A DNA stretch of 44,531 bases. It comes from Agromyces tardus (lineage in GTDB: Bacteria > Actinomycetota > Actinomycetes > Actinomycetales > Microbacteriaceae). Below the pieces are notes generated by a model. That model had not been told where the DNA came from. It saw nothing but the letters and a program-made list of their open reading frames with translations, and searched no databases. The stretch covers positions 1-44,531 of the forward strand of contig NZ_RHHB01000023.1 of the NCBI RefSeq assembly GCF_003710805.1. Direction: 5' to 3'. Numbering within the stretch: the stretch's first letter is position 1; each line of letters begins with the position of its first letter. The position numbers were made by a program, and so were the translations under genes. Of this stretch, positions 37,669 through 44,531 are shown in pieces.

Positions 37669-38187
37669 TCAGATCGACGGCGACGCCGGTTCGGCCGGCG
37701 TGGGCTCGTCGTCGGCGACCCACAGCTCGTCGTCGGCGCGGAACGTCTGCCAGACCGCGTAGGCGACACCCGCCGCGGCGATGATGCCGGCCCCGATGGC
37801 GAGATAGGTGCCCACGCCGGGGCCCTTCTTCTCGACCACGACGGAGCGAGGCGTCACGCGCTCGAGCGCGCGACGGACGCGGGCGTCGTTGGCGATGTCG
37901 CCGATCGACAGCACGGACCCGAGCGCAGTGCCCAGTCCGCGCTCCACCGAGTCGCCGGCACCACGCGCGACGTTGCGCGCCTGCGTGAGTCCGGGACGTA
38001 CGTAGCTCTCGTAGCCCGTGCGCACACGCGGAACGACCTCCTCGCGAGTGAGGTAACCGAGTTGCCGGCTGGCCTCACGTGCGACGGCGTTCGCGTGCTC
38101 GAGCACGTTCTGCTGGTTCCCCCACAGTTCCTCCGCACTACTGCGCAGCCGCTTGAGTTCCTTCCGGCGCTTGCGTGACAGGCTCAT
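37669..38187 (-). CDS. hypothetical single-pass membrane protein at the CwsA position
   Basis: 172 codons. A basic N-terminus (SLSRKRRKELKRLRSSAEELWG) and a long helical, possibly coiled region with repeated Arg/Val spacing are followed by one transmembrane helix at about residues 126-148 (GVGTYLAIGAGIIAAAGVAYAVW), then a short acidic Pro-rich tail. By position (opposite strand, between alaT and ppiA) it matches mycobacterial CwsA, a division/polar-growth partner of Wag31 and CrgA with similar topology. Sequence homology is not established. ATG 38187 has GGAGGT 6 nt upstream. Confidence 0.75.
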   Translation of the reverse strand: MSLSRKRRKELKRLRSSAEELWGNQQNVLEHANAVAREASRQLGYLTREEVVPRVRTGYESYVRPGLTQARNVARGAGDSVERGLGTALGSVLSIGDIANDARVRRALERVTPRSVVVEKKGPGVGTYLAIGAGIIAAAGVAYAVWQTFRADDELWVADDEPTPAEPASPSI

Positions 38188-38307
38188 CTCGACCTCCATC
38201 GTTGTGCAGCGAACCACTCCATCTTGCCACCGAACCGGCTGGAAGCGAGGTGGGAGTGCCGGGTTTCCATGCCGATCGGCGAATCCGACCATGCGAGAAT
38301 GGACGAC

Positions 38308-38847
38308 ATGCCGAATCCCACCGCGATCGCCACCCTCACGACCAACCACGGCGACATCAAGGTCGACCTCTACGGGCACCACGCGCCCAAGACCGTCAAG
38401 AACTTCGTCGGGCTCGCGACCGGCGAGATCGAGTGGACGCACCCGGCCACCGGCGAGAAGTCCAACGCGCCGCTCTACGACGGCGTCGTCTTCCACCGCA
38501 TCATCCCCGGCTTCATGATCCAGGGCGGCGACCCGCTCGGCCAGGGTGTCGGCGGCCCCGGCTATCGCTTCGACGACGAGATCAACCCCGAGCTCGACTT
38601 CACCGAGCCGTACGTGCTCGCGATGGCCAACGCGGGCACGCAGGGCGGCCGCGGCACGAACGGCTCGCAGTTCTTCATCACCGTCGGTCCCACCACGTGG
38701 CTGCAGGGCAAGCACACCATCTTCGGCAAGGTGACGGATGCCGCGAGCCAGGCGGTCGTCGAGAAGCTCGCCTCCGTGCCCACCGACGGTCGCGACCGCC
38801 CGCTCGACGACGTCGTGCTCGAGCACGTGACGATCGAACAGCTCTGA
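38308..38847 (+). CDS. ppiA: cyclophilin-type peptidyl-prolyl cis-trans isomerase
   Basis: 179 codons. Catalyses proline isomerisation in protein folding. Cyclophilin motifs are HHAPKTVKNFVGLATG, VVFHRIIPGFMIQGGDP (catalytic Arg in FHRI), ANAGTQGGRGTNGSQFFITVGPTTWLQGKHTIFGKV, and the C-terminal VVLEHVTIEQL. There is no signal peptide, so it is cytoplasmic, as Rv0009 PpiA is. ATG 38308 lies 7 nt after GAGAAT and is probably leaderless; ATG 38299 is in frame just upstream. Confidence 0.95.
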   Translation: MPNPTAIATLTTNHGDIKVDLYGHHAPKTVKNFVGLATGEIEWTHPATGEKSNAPLYDGVVFHRIIPGFMIQGGDPLGQGVGGPGYRFDDEINPELDFTEPYVLAMANAGTQGGRGTNGSQFFITVGPTTWLQGKHTIFGKVTDAASQAVVEKLASVPTDGRDRPLDDVVLEHVTIEQL

Positions 38848-38857
38848 GCCTGCGTCG

Positions 38858-39715
38858 GTGACCGACCAGACGCCGGAGCGCTCGAACTTCTGCTATCGGC
38901 ATCCCGATCGGCAGAGCTTCGTGCTGTGCCAGCGGTGTGGTCGCACCATCTGCGGTGAATGCCAGACGCCGGCGCCGGTCGGCGTGATCTGCCCGGAGTG
39001 CATGGCGCAGCAGCGCGCCACCGCGCCTCGCACCAAGCCGGCCGTGCTCACGCGCGTGCGCTCGGCCGCGGGTCGCGGCGCCCCGGTGGTGACGTATTCC
39101 CTCATCGGCATCACTCTCGCGATCTTCGTGCTGCAGTTGATCCCGGGCCTGGCCCTCACCGACCGGTTGTTGTACGCGGGGCTCTACTCCACGCCCGGCA
39201 ACTTCGAGCCCTGGCGCATGCTCACCTCCGTGTTCGTGCACTCGACCACCCTGCTGTTCCATGTGCTGCTCAACATGTACACGCTGTGGATCTTCGGGCA
39301 ACTGCTCGAAGGGCTGCTCGGGCGGGGGCGTTTCCTGACCCTCTACCTGATCTCGGGCTTCGCGGGGTCGGTGGGCGTGCTCTGGCTGGGCAATCCGCTC
39401 ACGGGCGTCGTCGGCGCATCGGGCGCGATCTTCGGCCTCATGGGCGCCTTCCTCGTCATCCAGCGTCGACTCGGCGGCAACGCGACGCAGCTGTTCGTGC
39501 TCGTCGGCATCAACCTCGTGATCGGCTTCGTGCCGGGCTTCAACATCGCCTGGCAGGCGCACCTCGGCGGGCTGGTCGGCGGCGCGCTCGTCGGTCTCAT
39601 CTTCGTCGAGACGCGCAAGCGCGAGCAGAAGGCGTTGCAGATCGGATTGCTCGTCGCCCTCGTGCTCGTGCTCGTCGTGCTCAGCCTGCGCTACTTCTAT
39701 CTCCCCGCCTTCTAG
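38858..39715 (+). CDS. rhomboid family intramembrane serine protease
   Basis: 285 codons. The N-terminus has a zinc-finger-like (B-box-type) segment with paired Cys/His (CYRHPDRQSFVLCQRCGR, CGECQTPAP, CPECM). Six or seven transmembrane helices follow. Catalytic Ser188 is in GASGAIFG and His235 in AHLGGLVGG; HVLLNMYTLWIFG carries the usual His-Asn of helix 2. It cleaves substrates within the membrane; the substrate is unknown. GTG 38858 follows ppiA by 10 bp. Confidence 0.93.
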   Translation: MTDQTPERSNFCYRHPDRQSFVLCQRCGRTICGECQTPAPVGVICPECMAQQRATAPRTKPAVLTRVRSAAGRGAPVVTYSLIGITLAIFVLQLIPGLALTDRLLYAGLYSTPGNFEPWRMLTSVFVHSTTLLFHVLLNMYTLWIFGQLLEGLLGRGRFLTLYLISGFAGSVGVLWLGNPLTGVVGASGAIFGLMGAFLVIQRRLGGNATQLFVLVGINLVIGFVPGFNIAWQAHLGGLVGGALVGLIFVETRKREQKALQIGLLVALVLVLVVLSLRYFYLPAF

Positions 39716-39730
39716 ACCGGCGGCCCGGAG

Positions 39731-39840
39731 TTATCCACAACACCGTCCACAGTTGGGGAGAGTTACACGGCTGTGATTCCGGCAGTCGCCCGGAAACACG
39801 CGAGAACCGTCTCTCCACAGCCTGTGGAGAATGTGGAGAA
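39731..39840. promoter_or_regulatory. DnaA-box cluster between the rhomboid gene and crgA
   Basis: A perfect TTATCCACA lies at 39731-39739, followed by TCTCCACA (39812-39819) and two abutting TGTGGAGAA copies (39823-39831 and 39832-39840). The region is in a convergent gap 12 kb from oriC, where no promoter is expected, so it may be a DnaA-titration or regulatory site. Confidence 0.6.
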
Positions 39841-39870
39841 AACTGGGGAGAAGCATCCCGGACACGACGA

Positions 39871-39896
39871 AGGGCGGATGCCGCAGCATCCGCCCT
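39871..39896. terminator. bidirectional terminator between rhomboid gene and crgA
   Basis: AGGGCGGATGC (39871-39881) pairs perfectly with GCATCCGCCCT (39886-39896) around CGCA. It lies 18 bp past the crgA stop codon in a convergent gap, and again uses the GGATGC/GCATCC word. Confidence 0.65.
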
Positions 39897-39913
39897 GGGT
39901 TCGAATCAGCCGG

Positions 39914-40153
39914 TCAGCGCCAGCGAGTGGTCATGAGGAAGCCGACGAATGCGATGCCGAAGCCGATGAGGATGTTCCACGAGCCGAGCGCCGCGACCGG
40001 GTACGCGCCCTGGCTCACGTAGAACACGATGATCCACGCGAGCCCGAGCAGCATGAAGCCGAACATGACGGGCTTGAACCAGACTGGGTTCGGCGCTTCT
40101 TCGCCGCTCGGCTGCTCCGCGCGCGCGGGCTTCGAGGAATTCGTACGTGCCAT
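39914..40153 (-). CDS. crgA: cell division protein CrgA
   Basis: 79 codons. Two transmembrane helices (PVMFGFMLLGLAWIIVFYV and LGSWNILIGFGIAFVGFLMT) follow a basic/polar N-terminus (MARTNSSKPARAEQPSGEEAPNP), and the end is TTRWR. This is the CrgA/FtsZ-inhibitor family of actinobacteria, which tunes divisome assembly. Conserved location beside the sortase and pabA. ATG 40153 lies 7 nt after TAGAAT with no ribosome binding site: a leaderless transcript. Confidence 0.95.
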   Translation of the reverse strand: MARTNSSKPARAEQPSGEEAPNPVWFKPVMFGFMLLGLAWIIVFYVSQGAYPVAALGSWNILIGFGIAFVGFLMTTRWR

Positions 40154-40160
40154 GCGGGTG

Positions 40161-40166
40161 ATTCTA
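40161..40166 (-). promoter_or_regulatory. -10 box of leaderless crgA promoter
   Basis: TAGAAT (40166-40161 on the minus strand), 7 nt, then ATG 40153. Divergent from the same arrangement for the sortase gene 45 bp away. Confidence 0.6.
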
Positions 40167-40210
40167 ATCGACGCGGGCCCCTTCCCGAGCGCCCCCCGAT
40201 CCGGGCCGAA

Positions 40211-40216
40211 TAGAAT
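40211..40216 (+). promoter_or_regulatory. -10 box of leaderless sortase promoter
   Basis: TAGAAT, 7 nt, then ATG 40224. The same hexamer and spacing as the crgA and DUF6049 genes. Confidence 0.6.
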
Positions 40217-40223
40217 CTCCCGT

Positions 40224-41018
40224 ATGCCCGAGCCGGATCCCGACGCGACGACGCTCGCGCACCAGTCCGCGCCTGCGGCGCGGCGGCGCGTCAGCGTGGT
40301 CGGCGTGCTCGGCGAGCTCCTGCTCACCGCCGGAGCGCTGATCCTGCTCTTCCTCGGCTGGCAGCTCTGGTGGAACGACGCGATCATGGCCGCGCAGCAG
40401 TCCGACGCGGCATCCGGACTCTCGGCGCAATGGGCCGAGGAGGATCGCGCGACGCACGGCGACGCGGCGGCGCCCGCGACCGGGGACTACGGCGACCCGC
40501 TCGTCGACACGAGCGACCACGCGAACGGAGAGGCGTTCGCGATCATGTACGTGCCGCGGTTCGGCGAGGGATCGCAGCGCGGAATCGCCGAAGGCACGGG
40601 ATTCGACGTGCTCAACAGCTACGACACCGGCGTGGGGCACTATCCGGGCACGCAGATGCCCGGCGAGATCGGCAACTTCGCGATCGCCTCGCACCGCAGC
40701 GCCTACGGCGGCGGCATGCACGAGATCGAGCAACTGCAGCTCGACGACGCCATCTACATCCAGACGCGCGACGGGTGGTACACCTACCGGTTCCGCGACC
40801 TCGAGTACGTCACGCCCGATGCCGTCGGAGTGCTCGCGCCGGTGCCGCACCACCCCGACCTGACTCCGACGGACCGCATCATCACGCTCACCAGCTGCAA
40901 CCCGCTCTACTCGACCGCCGAGCGCATCATCGCCTACGGCGTGCTCGAGTCCTGGCAGCCCGCCTCCGCGGGTCCGCCGGCCGAGATCGCGGCGCAGGTC
41001 GCGACGTGGGGGGCGTGA
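40224..41018 (+). CDS. class E sortase
   Basis: 264 codons. One membrane helix at about residues 28-50 (LGELLLTAGALILLFLGWQLWW) anchors an extracellular transpeptidase domain. Catalytic residues are His157 in ASHRSAYGG, Cys225 in LTSCNP and Arg234 in STAERIIAYG. Class E sortases attach LAxTG-type proteins to the wall in high-GC Gram-positives; no substrate is encoded nearby. It is divergent from crgA and followed by a 52-residue membrane protein gene and pabA, probably as one operon. Confidence 0.93.
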   Translation: MPEPDPDATTLAHQSAPAARRRVSVVGVLGELLLTAGALILLFLGWQLWWNDAIMAAQQSDAASGLSAQWAEEDRATHGDAAAPATGDYGDPLVDTSDHANGEAFAIMYVPRFGEGSQRGIAEGTGFDVLNSYDTGVGHYPGTQMPGEIGNFAIASHRSAYGGGMHEIEQLQLDDAIYIQTRDGWYTYRFRDLEYVTPDAVGVLAPVPHHPDLTPTDRIITLTSCNPLYSTAERIIAYGVLESWQPASAGPPAEIAAQVATWGA

Positions 41019-41020
41019 GC

Positions 41021-41179
41021 ATGTACGGAGCCCTCTGGCGCATCCTCCCCGGTCCGGTGTGGGTCCGCGTCATCATCCTGATCGCGATCGCCGCCGGCGT
41101 CGTGTACGCGCTGTTCACCTGGGTCTTCCCCTGGGTCGACGGCATCATCACCCCCAGAGACGTCACGGTGGAGCAATGA
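41021..41179 (+). CDS. 52-residue membrane protein of unknown function
   Basis: 52 codons. One transmembrane helix (WVRVIILIAIAAGVVYALFTWVF), an aromatic N-terminus (MYGALWRILPGP) and a short acidic end. It begins 2 bp after the sortase stop and ends with an ATGA overlap with pabA, so it is translated within the operon. I know similar small genes at this place in related genomes, but no function. Confidence 0.75.
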   Translation: MYGALWRILPGPVWVRVIILIAIAAGVVYALFTWVFPWVDGIITPRDVTVEQ

Positions 41180-41814
41180 CCCGGATCCTCGTCATCGACA
41201 ACTACGACAGCTTCGTCTACACGCTGAACGGCTACCTGCAGGAGCTCGGCGCCGAGACCGAGGTCGTGCGCAACGACGACATCGCGGTCGCCGACGTGCC
41301 CGCCCGCATCGCCGAGTACGACGGGGTGCTCATCTCACCGGGGCCCGGCAAGCCGGCGGATGCGGGAGTGTCGATCCCCGTCGTCGAGGCGGCGCTGGCG
41401 ACCGGCCAGCCACTGCTCGGGGTCTGCCTCGGGCACCAGGCCATCGCCGAGGCGTTCGGAGCCACGGTCACCAACGCCGAGGAGCTCATGCACGGCAAGA
41501 CGTCGCGCATCACCCACGACGACAGCGAGTTCTACGACGGCGTGCCGCAACCCTTCACCGCGACCCGCTACCACTCCCTCGCGGTCGTCGACGGCACCGT
41601 GCCCGACGACCTCATCGTGACGAGCCGCACCCAGGGCGGGGTCATCATGGGCCTCCGCCACGTGAGCGCACCCATCTACGGCGTGCAGTTCCATCCGGAG
41701 TCGGTGCTCACCGAGGGCGGGTATCGCATGCTCGGCAACTGGCTCGCGACCGCCGGCCTTCCCGAGGCGAAGCATCGGGCGCTGTCGCTCAACCCGTTGG
41801 TGCGCTCGAACTGA
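41176..41814 (+). CDS. pabA: aminodeoxychorismate/anthranilate synthase glutamine amidotransferase
   Basis: 212 codons, class I glutamine amidotransferase. Supplies ammonia from glutamine to the chorismate-utilising partner in folate (PabB) or tryptophan (TrpE) synthesis. Motifs are VIDNYDSFVYTLNGYLQELG, VLISPGPGKPADAG, catalytic Cys in GVCLGHQAIAEAFGA, and His-Glu in GVQFHPESVLTE. In mycobacteria the gene at this position is named trpG. ATG 41176 overlaps the preceding stop. Confidence 0.93.
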   Translation: MTRILVIDNYDSFVYTLNGYLQELGAETEVVRNDDIAVADVPARIAEYDGVLISPGPGKPADAGVSIPVVEAALATGQPLLGVCLGHQAIAEAFGATVTNAEELMHGKTSRITHDDSEFYDGVPQPFTATRYHSLAVVDGTVPDDLIVTSRTQGGVIMGLRHVSAPIYGVQFHPESVLTEGGYRMLGNWLATAGLPEAKHRALSLNPLVRSN

Positions 41815-41886
41815 CTGACGCCCGCGGGCGGACACCCGGTGCGCGCCCCGCTCGATGCCGCCGGCGATCCTGCGCCGCCGAGCGGA

Positions 41887-43581
41887 TCAGCCGGCGCAGT
41901 AGGTGAGTTCGACCTCGGATCGCTGCGGCACGTCGCCGGGGGCGAGCGACTGCTTCGTGATGGGCGAGCCCGGCTCCGACTTGCAGCTCGGATCGGGCAC
42001 GGGCGTCGCCACGAGCTGCAGGTTGTCGGCGGTCAGGTACGAGGATGCCGCGGCCAGGGATTGTCCGATCAGGTCGGGAAGCGTCACGTTGCCGCTCGAG
42101 ATCGTGAAGTTCACGGTGGTGCCGGCCTCGACGAACTCGCCGCCGGCCGGCGAGGTGGACAGCACGGTGCCGGCAGCCGCGGTCGGCGAGTTCTGGCGCG
42201 TCTCACTGCCGGGCGTGAGGCCTGCCGCTTGGAGATCGGCCTTCGCCTGGTCGATGAGCTTGTTCTTCAGCTCGGGAACCTGGACTGCGGCGCGTCCGCT
42301 CGAGACGTAGACGTTCACCGGCGTGCCCGTGTCGACGATCTCGCCCGCGGCGGGCTCGGAGCGGATCACCTGTCCGGCCGGCACCGTGTCGCTCGTCTCC
42401 TCGAGCTTCGTCGCCGGGAGCGTGAGCGACTGGAGCTTGTCGGCGGCCTCCTCCCACGTGAGGCCCGTGAGCGTGGGAACCTCGCGGGCGTTCGACGGGA
42501 TCTCGTCGGCAGGCTGCAGGTTGAACGCCCAGTACATGACGGCGACGACGATCACGACCACGCCGATGATGCCCGACCAGATCCAGACGGCCGGCGGACG
42601 CCGCTGCGTGCGCGCCATCGTGTCGTCCTCGGTGAGCTGCCGCAGTGCGAGCTCCGACGAGGAGAGCGACCCGGTGGGCGCGCCGAAGAGGAGCGCGGTC
42701 TCGTCGGGCTTCTCGTGCACCGGAACACGACCGGATGCCGCGGTGTCGACGTCGGCACGGAACTCGGCCGCCGTCTGGTACCGCACGTCGCGATCCTTCG
42801 CCAGTGCGTGCATGACGACCGCGTCGAGCGCAGGGGAGACCTTGGGATTGATGACGCTCGGCTTCACGGGCCGCTCGCTGACGTGCTGGTACGCCACCGC
42901 GACGGGCGTGTCGCCGCGGAACGGCGGCCGCCCGGTGAGCATCTCGAAGAGCACCACGCCCGTGGAGTAGAGGTCGGTGCGCGCGTCGACGGTCTCGCCC
43001 TTCGCCTGCTCGGGCGAGAAGTACGAGGCGGTGCCGAGGATCGCGGTGGTCTGCGCGACGGTCGTCGCCGAGTCGGAGACGGCGCGGGCGATCCCGAAGT
43101 CCATGACCTTCACCTGGCCGGTGGTGGTGATCATGATGTTCCCGGGCTTGATGTCGCGGTGCACGACTCCGGCGCGATGCGAGTACTCGAGCGCGGTGAG
43201 CACCCCGTCGATCACGCGCACGGCCGCGGCCGGGTCGAGCGGGCCCTCGTGGATGATGTCCTTGAGGAGCCGGCCCTCGACGAACTCCATCACGATGAAC
43301 GGCAGCTGCACCTCGTGGCCGGAGGGGTCGATCACCGTCTCCTCGCCGGCATCGAACACCCGCACGATCGTCGGATGCGCCATGCGGGCGGCGGACTGCG
43401 CCTCCTGGCGGAACCGCATGCGGAACGCGGGGTCGGTCGCGAGCTGCGGCTTCAGCAGCTTGATCGCGACCCGGCGACCGAGGCGGGTGTCGGTCCCGAC
43501 ATGCACGTCGGCCATGCCACCGCGCCCGATGAGGGCGCCCACGCGGTAGCGTCCCGCGAGCATGCGTCCGTCATCCTCCAC
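41887..43581 (-). CDS. pknB: Ser/Thr protein kinase PknB with PASTA domains
   Basis: 564 codons. The kinase domain (residues about 11-270) has the Gly loop GRGGMADVH, catalytic Lys in AIKLLK, HRDIKPGN, DFGIA and SPEQAKG. A juxtamembrane segment with Thr-rich TEDDTMART leads to one helix at about 330-352 (IWSGIIGVVVIVVAVMYWAF). Three extracellular PASTA repeats then bind peptidoglycan fragments (VPTLTGLTWEEAADKL, VPELKNKLIDQAKADL, LPDLIGQSLAAASSYL starts). It regulates growth and division by phosphorylating envelope proteins. GTG 43581 has GGAGG 4 nt upstream. It follows the pknA-like gene. Confidence 0.96.
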   Translation of the reverse strand: MEDDGRMLAGRYRVGALIGRGGMADVHVGTDTRLGRRVAIKLLKPQLATDPAFRMRFRQEAQSAARMAHPTIVRVFDAGEETVIDPSGHEVQLPFIVMEFVEGRLLKDIIHEGPLDPAAAVRVIDGVLTALEYSHRAGVVHRDIKPGNIMITTTGQVKVMDFGIARAVSDSATTVAQTTAILGTASYFSPEQAKGETVDARTDLYSTGVVLFEMLTGRPPFRGDTPVAVAYQHVSERPVKPSVINPKVSPALDAVVMHALAKDRDVRYQTAAEFRADVDTAASGRVPVHEKPDETALLFGAPTGSLSSSELALRQLTEDDTMARTQRRPPAVWIWSGIIGVVVIVVAVMYWAFNLQPADEIPSNAREVPTLTGLTWEEAADKLQSLTLPATKLEETSDTVPAGQVIRSEPAAGEIVDTGTPVNVYVSSGRAAVQVPELKNKLIDQAKADLQAAGLTPGSETRQNSPTAAAGTVLSTSPAGGEFVEAGTTVNFTISSGNVTLPDLIGQSLAAASSYLTADNLQLVATPVPDPSCKSEPGSPITKQSLAPGDVPQRSEVELTYCAG

Positions 43582-43635
43582 GGTGCCTCCGTCCTCGGTC
43601 TGCCTGCTGTCGATGGGATTCGGTGTCGGGTCGGC

Positions 43636-44531
43636 CTACGGTGCGATCGTGACCGGCGCCGCAGGCGAGAACGGCGAGTCGAGCTGGCCGCAGAAGTAGC
43701 GGTAGGTGACCTCGAACGATTGGGTGCCGGCCTGCACGTTCACGTTGGTCGTGTTCGCGCCCACCGGGCTCGGCGGGGTCGCGTCGCCGGTGACGGCGAC
43801 CTCGTACCCGCTGAGCGTCTGGCCCGCCGGGCACGACGCGGCCGGCCAGCTCACATTGACGAGGCTGCCGGCCGGAGCGACCGCGGGGTTCACGGTCGGC
43901 GCGGCGCCGGGTGCATCGGGGGAGACCGGTTCGGCGAGGTAGGTGAGCGTGATGGTGGTGCCGGGCGCCACAGGACCGCTCGGGTTCACGTCGGACACCG
44001 TGTTCGCCTGGTCGGGCGTGGTCGCGGCCGCGCCCTCCTGGGTGCTCACGGGCAGGCCGAGGGCCTCGATCGCGGCGCGCGCGTCGTCGACGTTCATGCC
44101 GATGTAGGCGGCGCGGTCGATCTGCACCGTTTCGGGCGCCTCGCTCGTGGGCGGCGGCGGAGGCGTGCTCGACGAGGGCGGCGCCGCGGTCGACGAGGCC
44201 GGCGGCTTCGTCGTGCTGGCCGCCGGCTTGTCGCCGCCGGAGTTGAGTGCGAGCGCGATGATCGTGCCGATGAGCACGATCGCGAGGATCGCGATGAGCA
44301 CGATCAGCGGCCACGTCCACGGGCTGCGCTTCTTCTCCTCGACCGCCTCTTCCTCGGTCTCGACGATCGCCCCGCCCGCGGGGAGCACGGTGGTCGCCGC
44401 GGTGGCGCCCTGCTGGGGCATCAGCATCGTGGCGGCGGTGGCCGCCCCGGCGCCGAGCACCGCCGGCACCGCGGCCGCTGCGCCCTGCACGTCGCCGCGT
44501 CGGAGCGCCGTGGCGGCGCGCGCGAGGTGCG
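43636..44531 (-). CDS. pknA: Ser/Thr protein kinase PknA-like, 5' end cut by window edge
   Basis: The window holds the C-terminal 297 codons. It begins in the last part of the kinase domain (HLARAATALRRGDV) and an Ala-rich juxtamembrane stretch. One transmembrane helix (WPLIVLIAILAIVLIGTIIALAL) follows, then a Thr/Ser/Pro linker, one PASTA-like domain (IGMNVDDARAAIEALGL) and a C-terminal module that resembles a fibronectin-type fold. The position just upstream of pknB matches pknA; the kinase core itself is beyond the right edge. The extracellular part is more than mycobacterial PknA has. Confidence 0.8.
   Translation of the reverse strand, partial: HLARAATALRRGDVQGAAAAVPAVLGAGAATAATMLMPQQGATAATTVLPAGGAIVETEEEAVEEKKRSPWTWPLIVLIAILAIVLIGTIIALALNSGGDKPAASTTKPPASSTAAPPSSSTPPPPPTSEAPETVQIDRAAYIGMNVDDARAAIEALGLPVSTQEGAAATTPDQANTVSDVNPSGPVAPGTTITLTYLAEPVSPDAPGAAPTVNPAVAPAGSLVNVSWPAASCPAGQTLSGYEVAVTGDATPPSPVGANTTNVNVQAGTQSFEVTYRYFCGQLDSPFSPAAPVTIAP

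Overview
The window is about 44.5 kb of high-GC DNA (about 70% by eye) holding the replication-origin region of an actinobacterial chromosome, complete apart from the two genes cut by the window edges. Gene content and order match the conserved actinobacterial origin neighbourhood: cca, a DUF6049 gene, murJ, trxB, trx, parB, parA, rsmG, jag, yidC, yidD, rnpA, rpmH, dnaA, oriC, dnaN, recF, a DciA-like gene, gyrB, gyrA, DUF3566, tRNA-Ile, tRNA-Ala, ppiA, crgA, pabA/trpG, pknB and pknA. Compared with the Mycobacterium layout as I remember it, mutT4, sigM and cwlM are missing and rpsF-ssb-rpsR-rplI-dnaB lies on the left arm. This layout, the very frequent GGATGC/GCATCC words and several small proteins of familiar type point to Microbacteriaceae, perhaps an Agromyces-like genus (the family is likely, the genus is a guess).

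Left arm (1-25.5 kb). A truncated transhydrogenase alpha subunit (pntA) and a small membrane protein come first. Then the rpsF-ssb-rpsR-rplI operon and the helicase gene dnaB point away from the origin. Between dnaB and rplI lies an AT-richer stretch with a cluster of DnaA boxes, a dnaB promoter and a perfect inverted repeat. Next are an eroded AbiEi-like gene, the divergent pair cca / DUF6049-murJ, and trxB-trx behind a sequence that fits the SigR/SigH thiol-stress promoter exactly. An aminotransferase and a D-Ala-D-Ala-ligase-like gene follow, then the partition module. In that module parB and an unusually long parA (about 695 codons, with about 430 residues of low-complexity sequence before the ATPase) are accompanied by five parS sites. 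Two parS sites sit in a 1.8-kb stretch with no recognisable gene. rsmG-jag-yidC-yidD-rnpA-rpmH, the envelope-biogenesis and RNA block, runs up to the origin.

Origin (25.5-27.9 kb). The rpmH-dnaA and dnaA-dnaN intergenic regions both carry DnaA-box-like nonamers. The dnaA-dnaN gap adds a short AT-rich tract next to its last boxes and is the best oriC candidate.

Right arm (27.9-44.5 kb). dnaN, recF, a DciA-like gene, gyrB and gyrA are co-oriented with the fork and tightly packed. They are followed by a DUF3566 membrane protein, two tRNAs, a NUDIX hydrolase, small unknown proteins including a 23-codon ORF with a strong ribosome binding site, a CwsA-position membrane protein, ppiA, a rhomboid protease, another DnaA-box cluster, crgA, a class E sortase, a 52-residue membrane protein, pabA/trpG, and two PASTA-type Ser/Thr kinases, the second cut by the right edge.

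Together the genes cover initiation (dnaA, dnaB, DciA-like, dnaN, gyrase), segregation (ParABS), membrane and peptidoglycan biogenesis (yidC, yidD, murJ, Ddl-like, crgA, PASTA kinases) and redox control (trxB-trx). The most unusual signals are the giant ParA, DnaA-box clusters at two places outside oriC, repeated leaderless promoters, and the dispersed GGATGC/GCATCC word that also forms terminator-like inverted repeats. No CRISPR array, insertion sequence, prophage or rRNA gene was seen.
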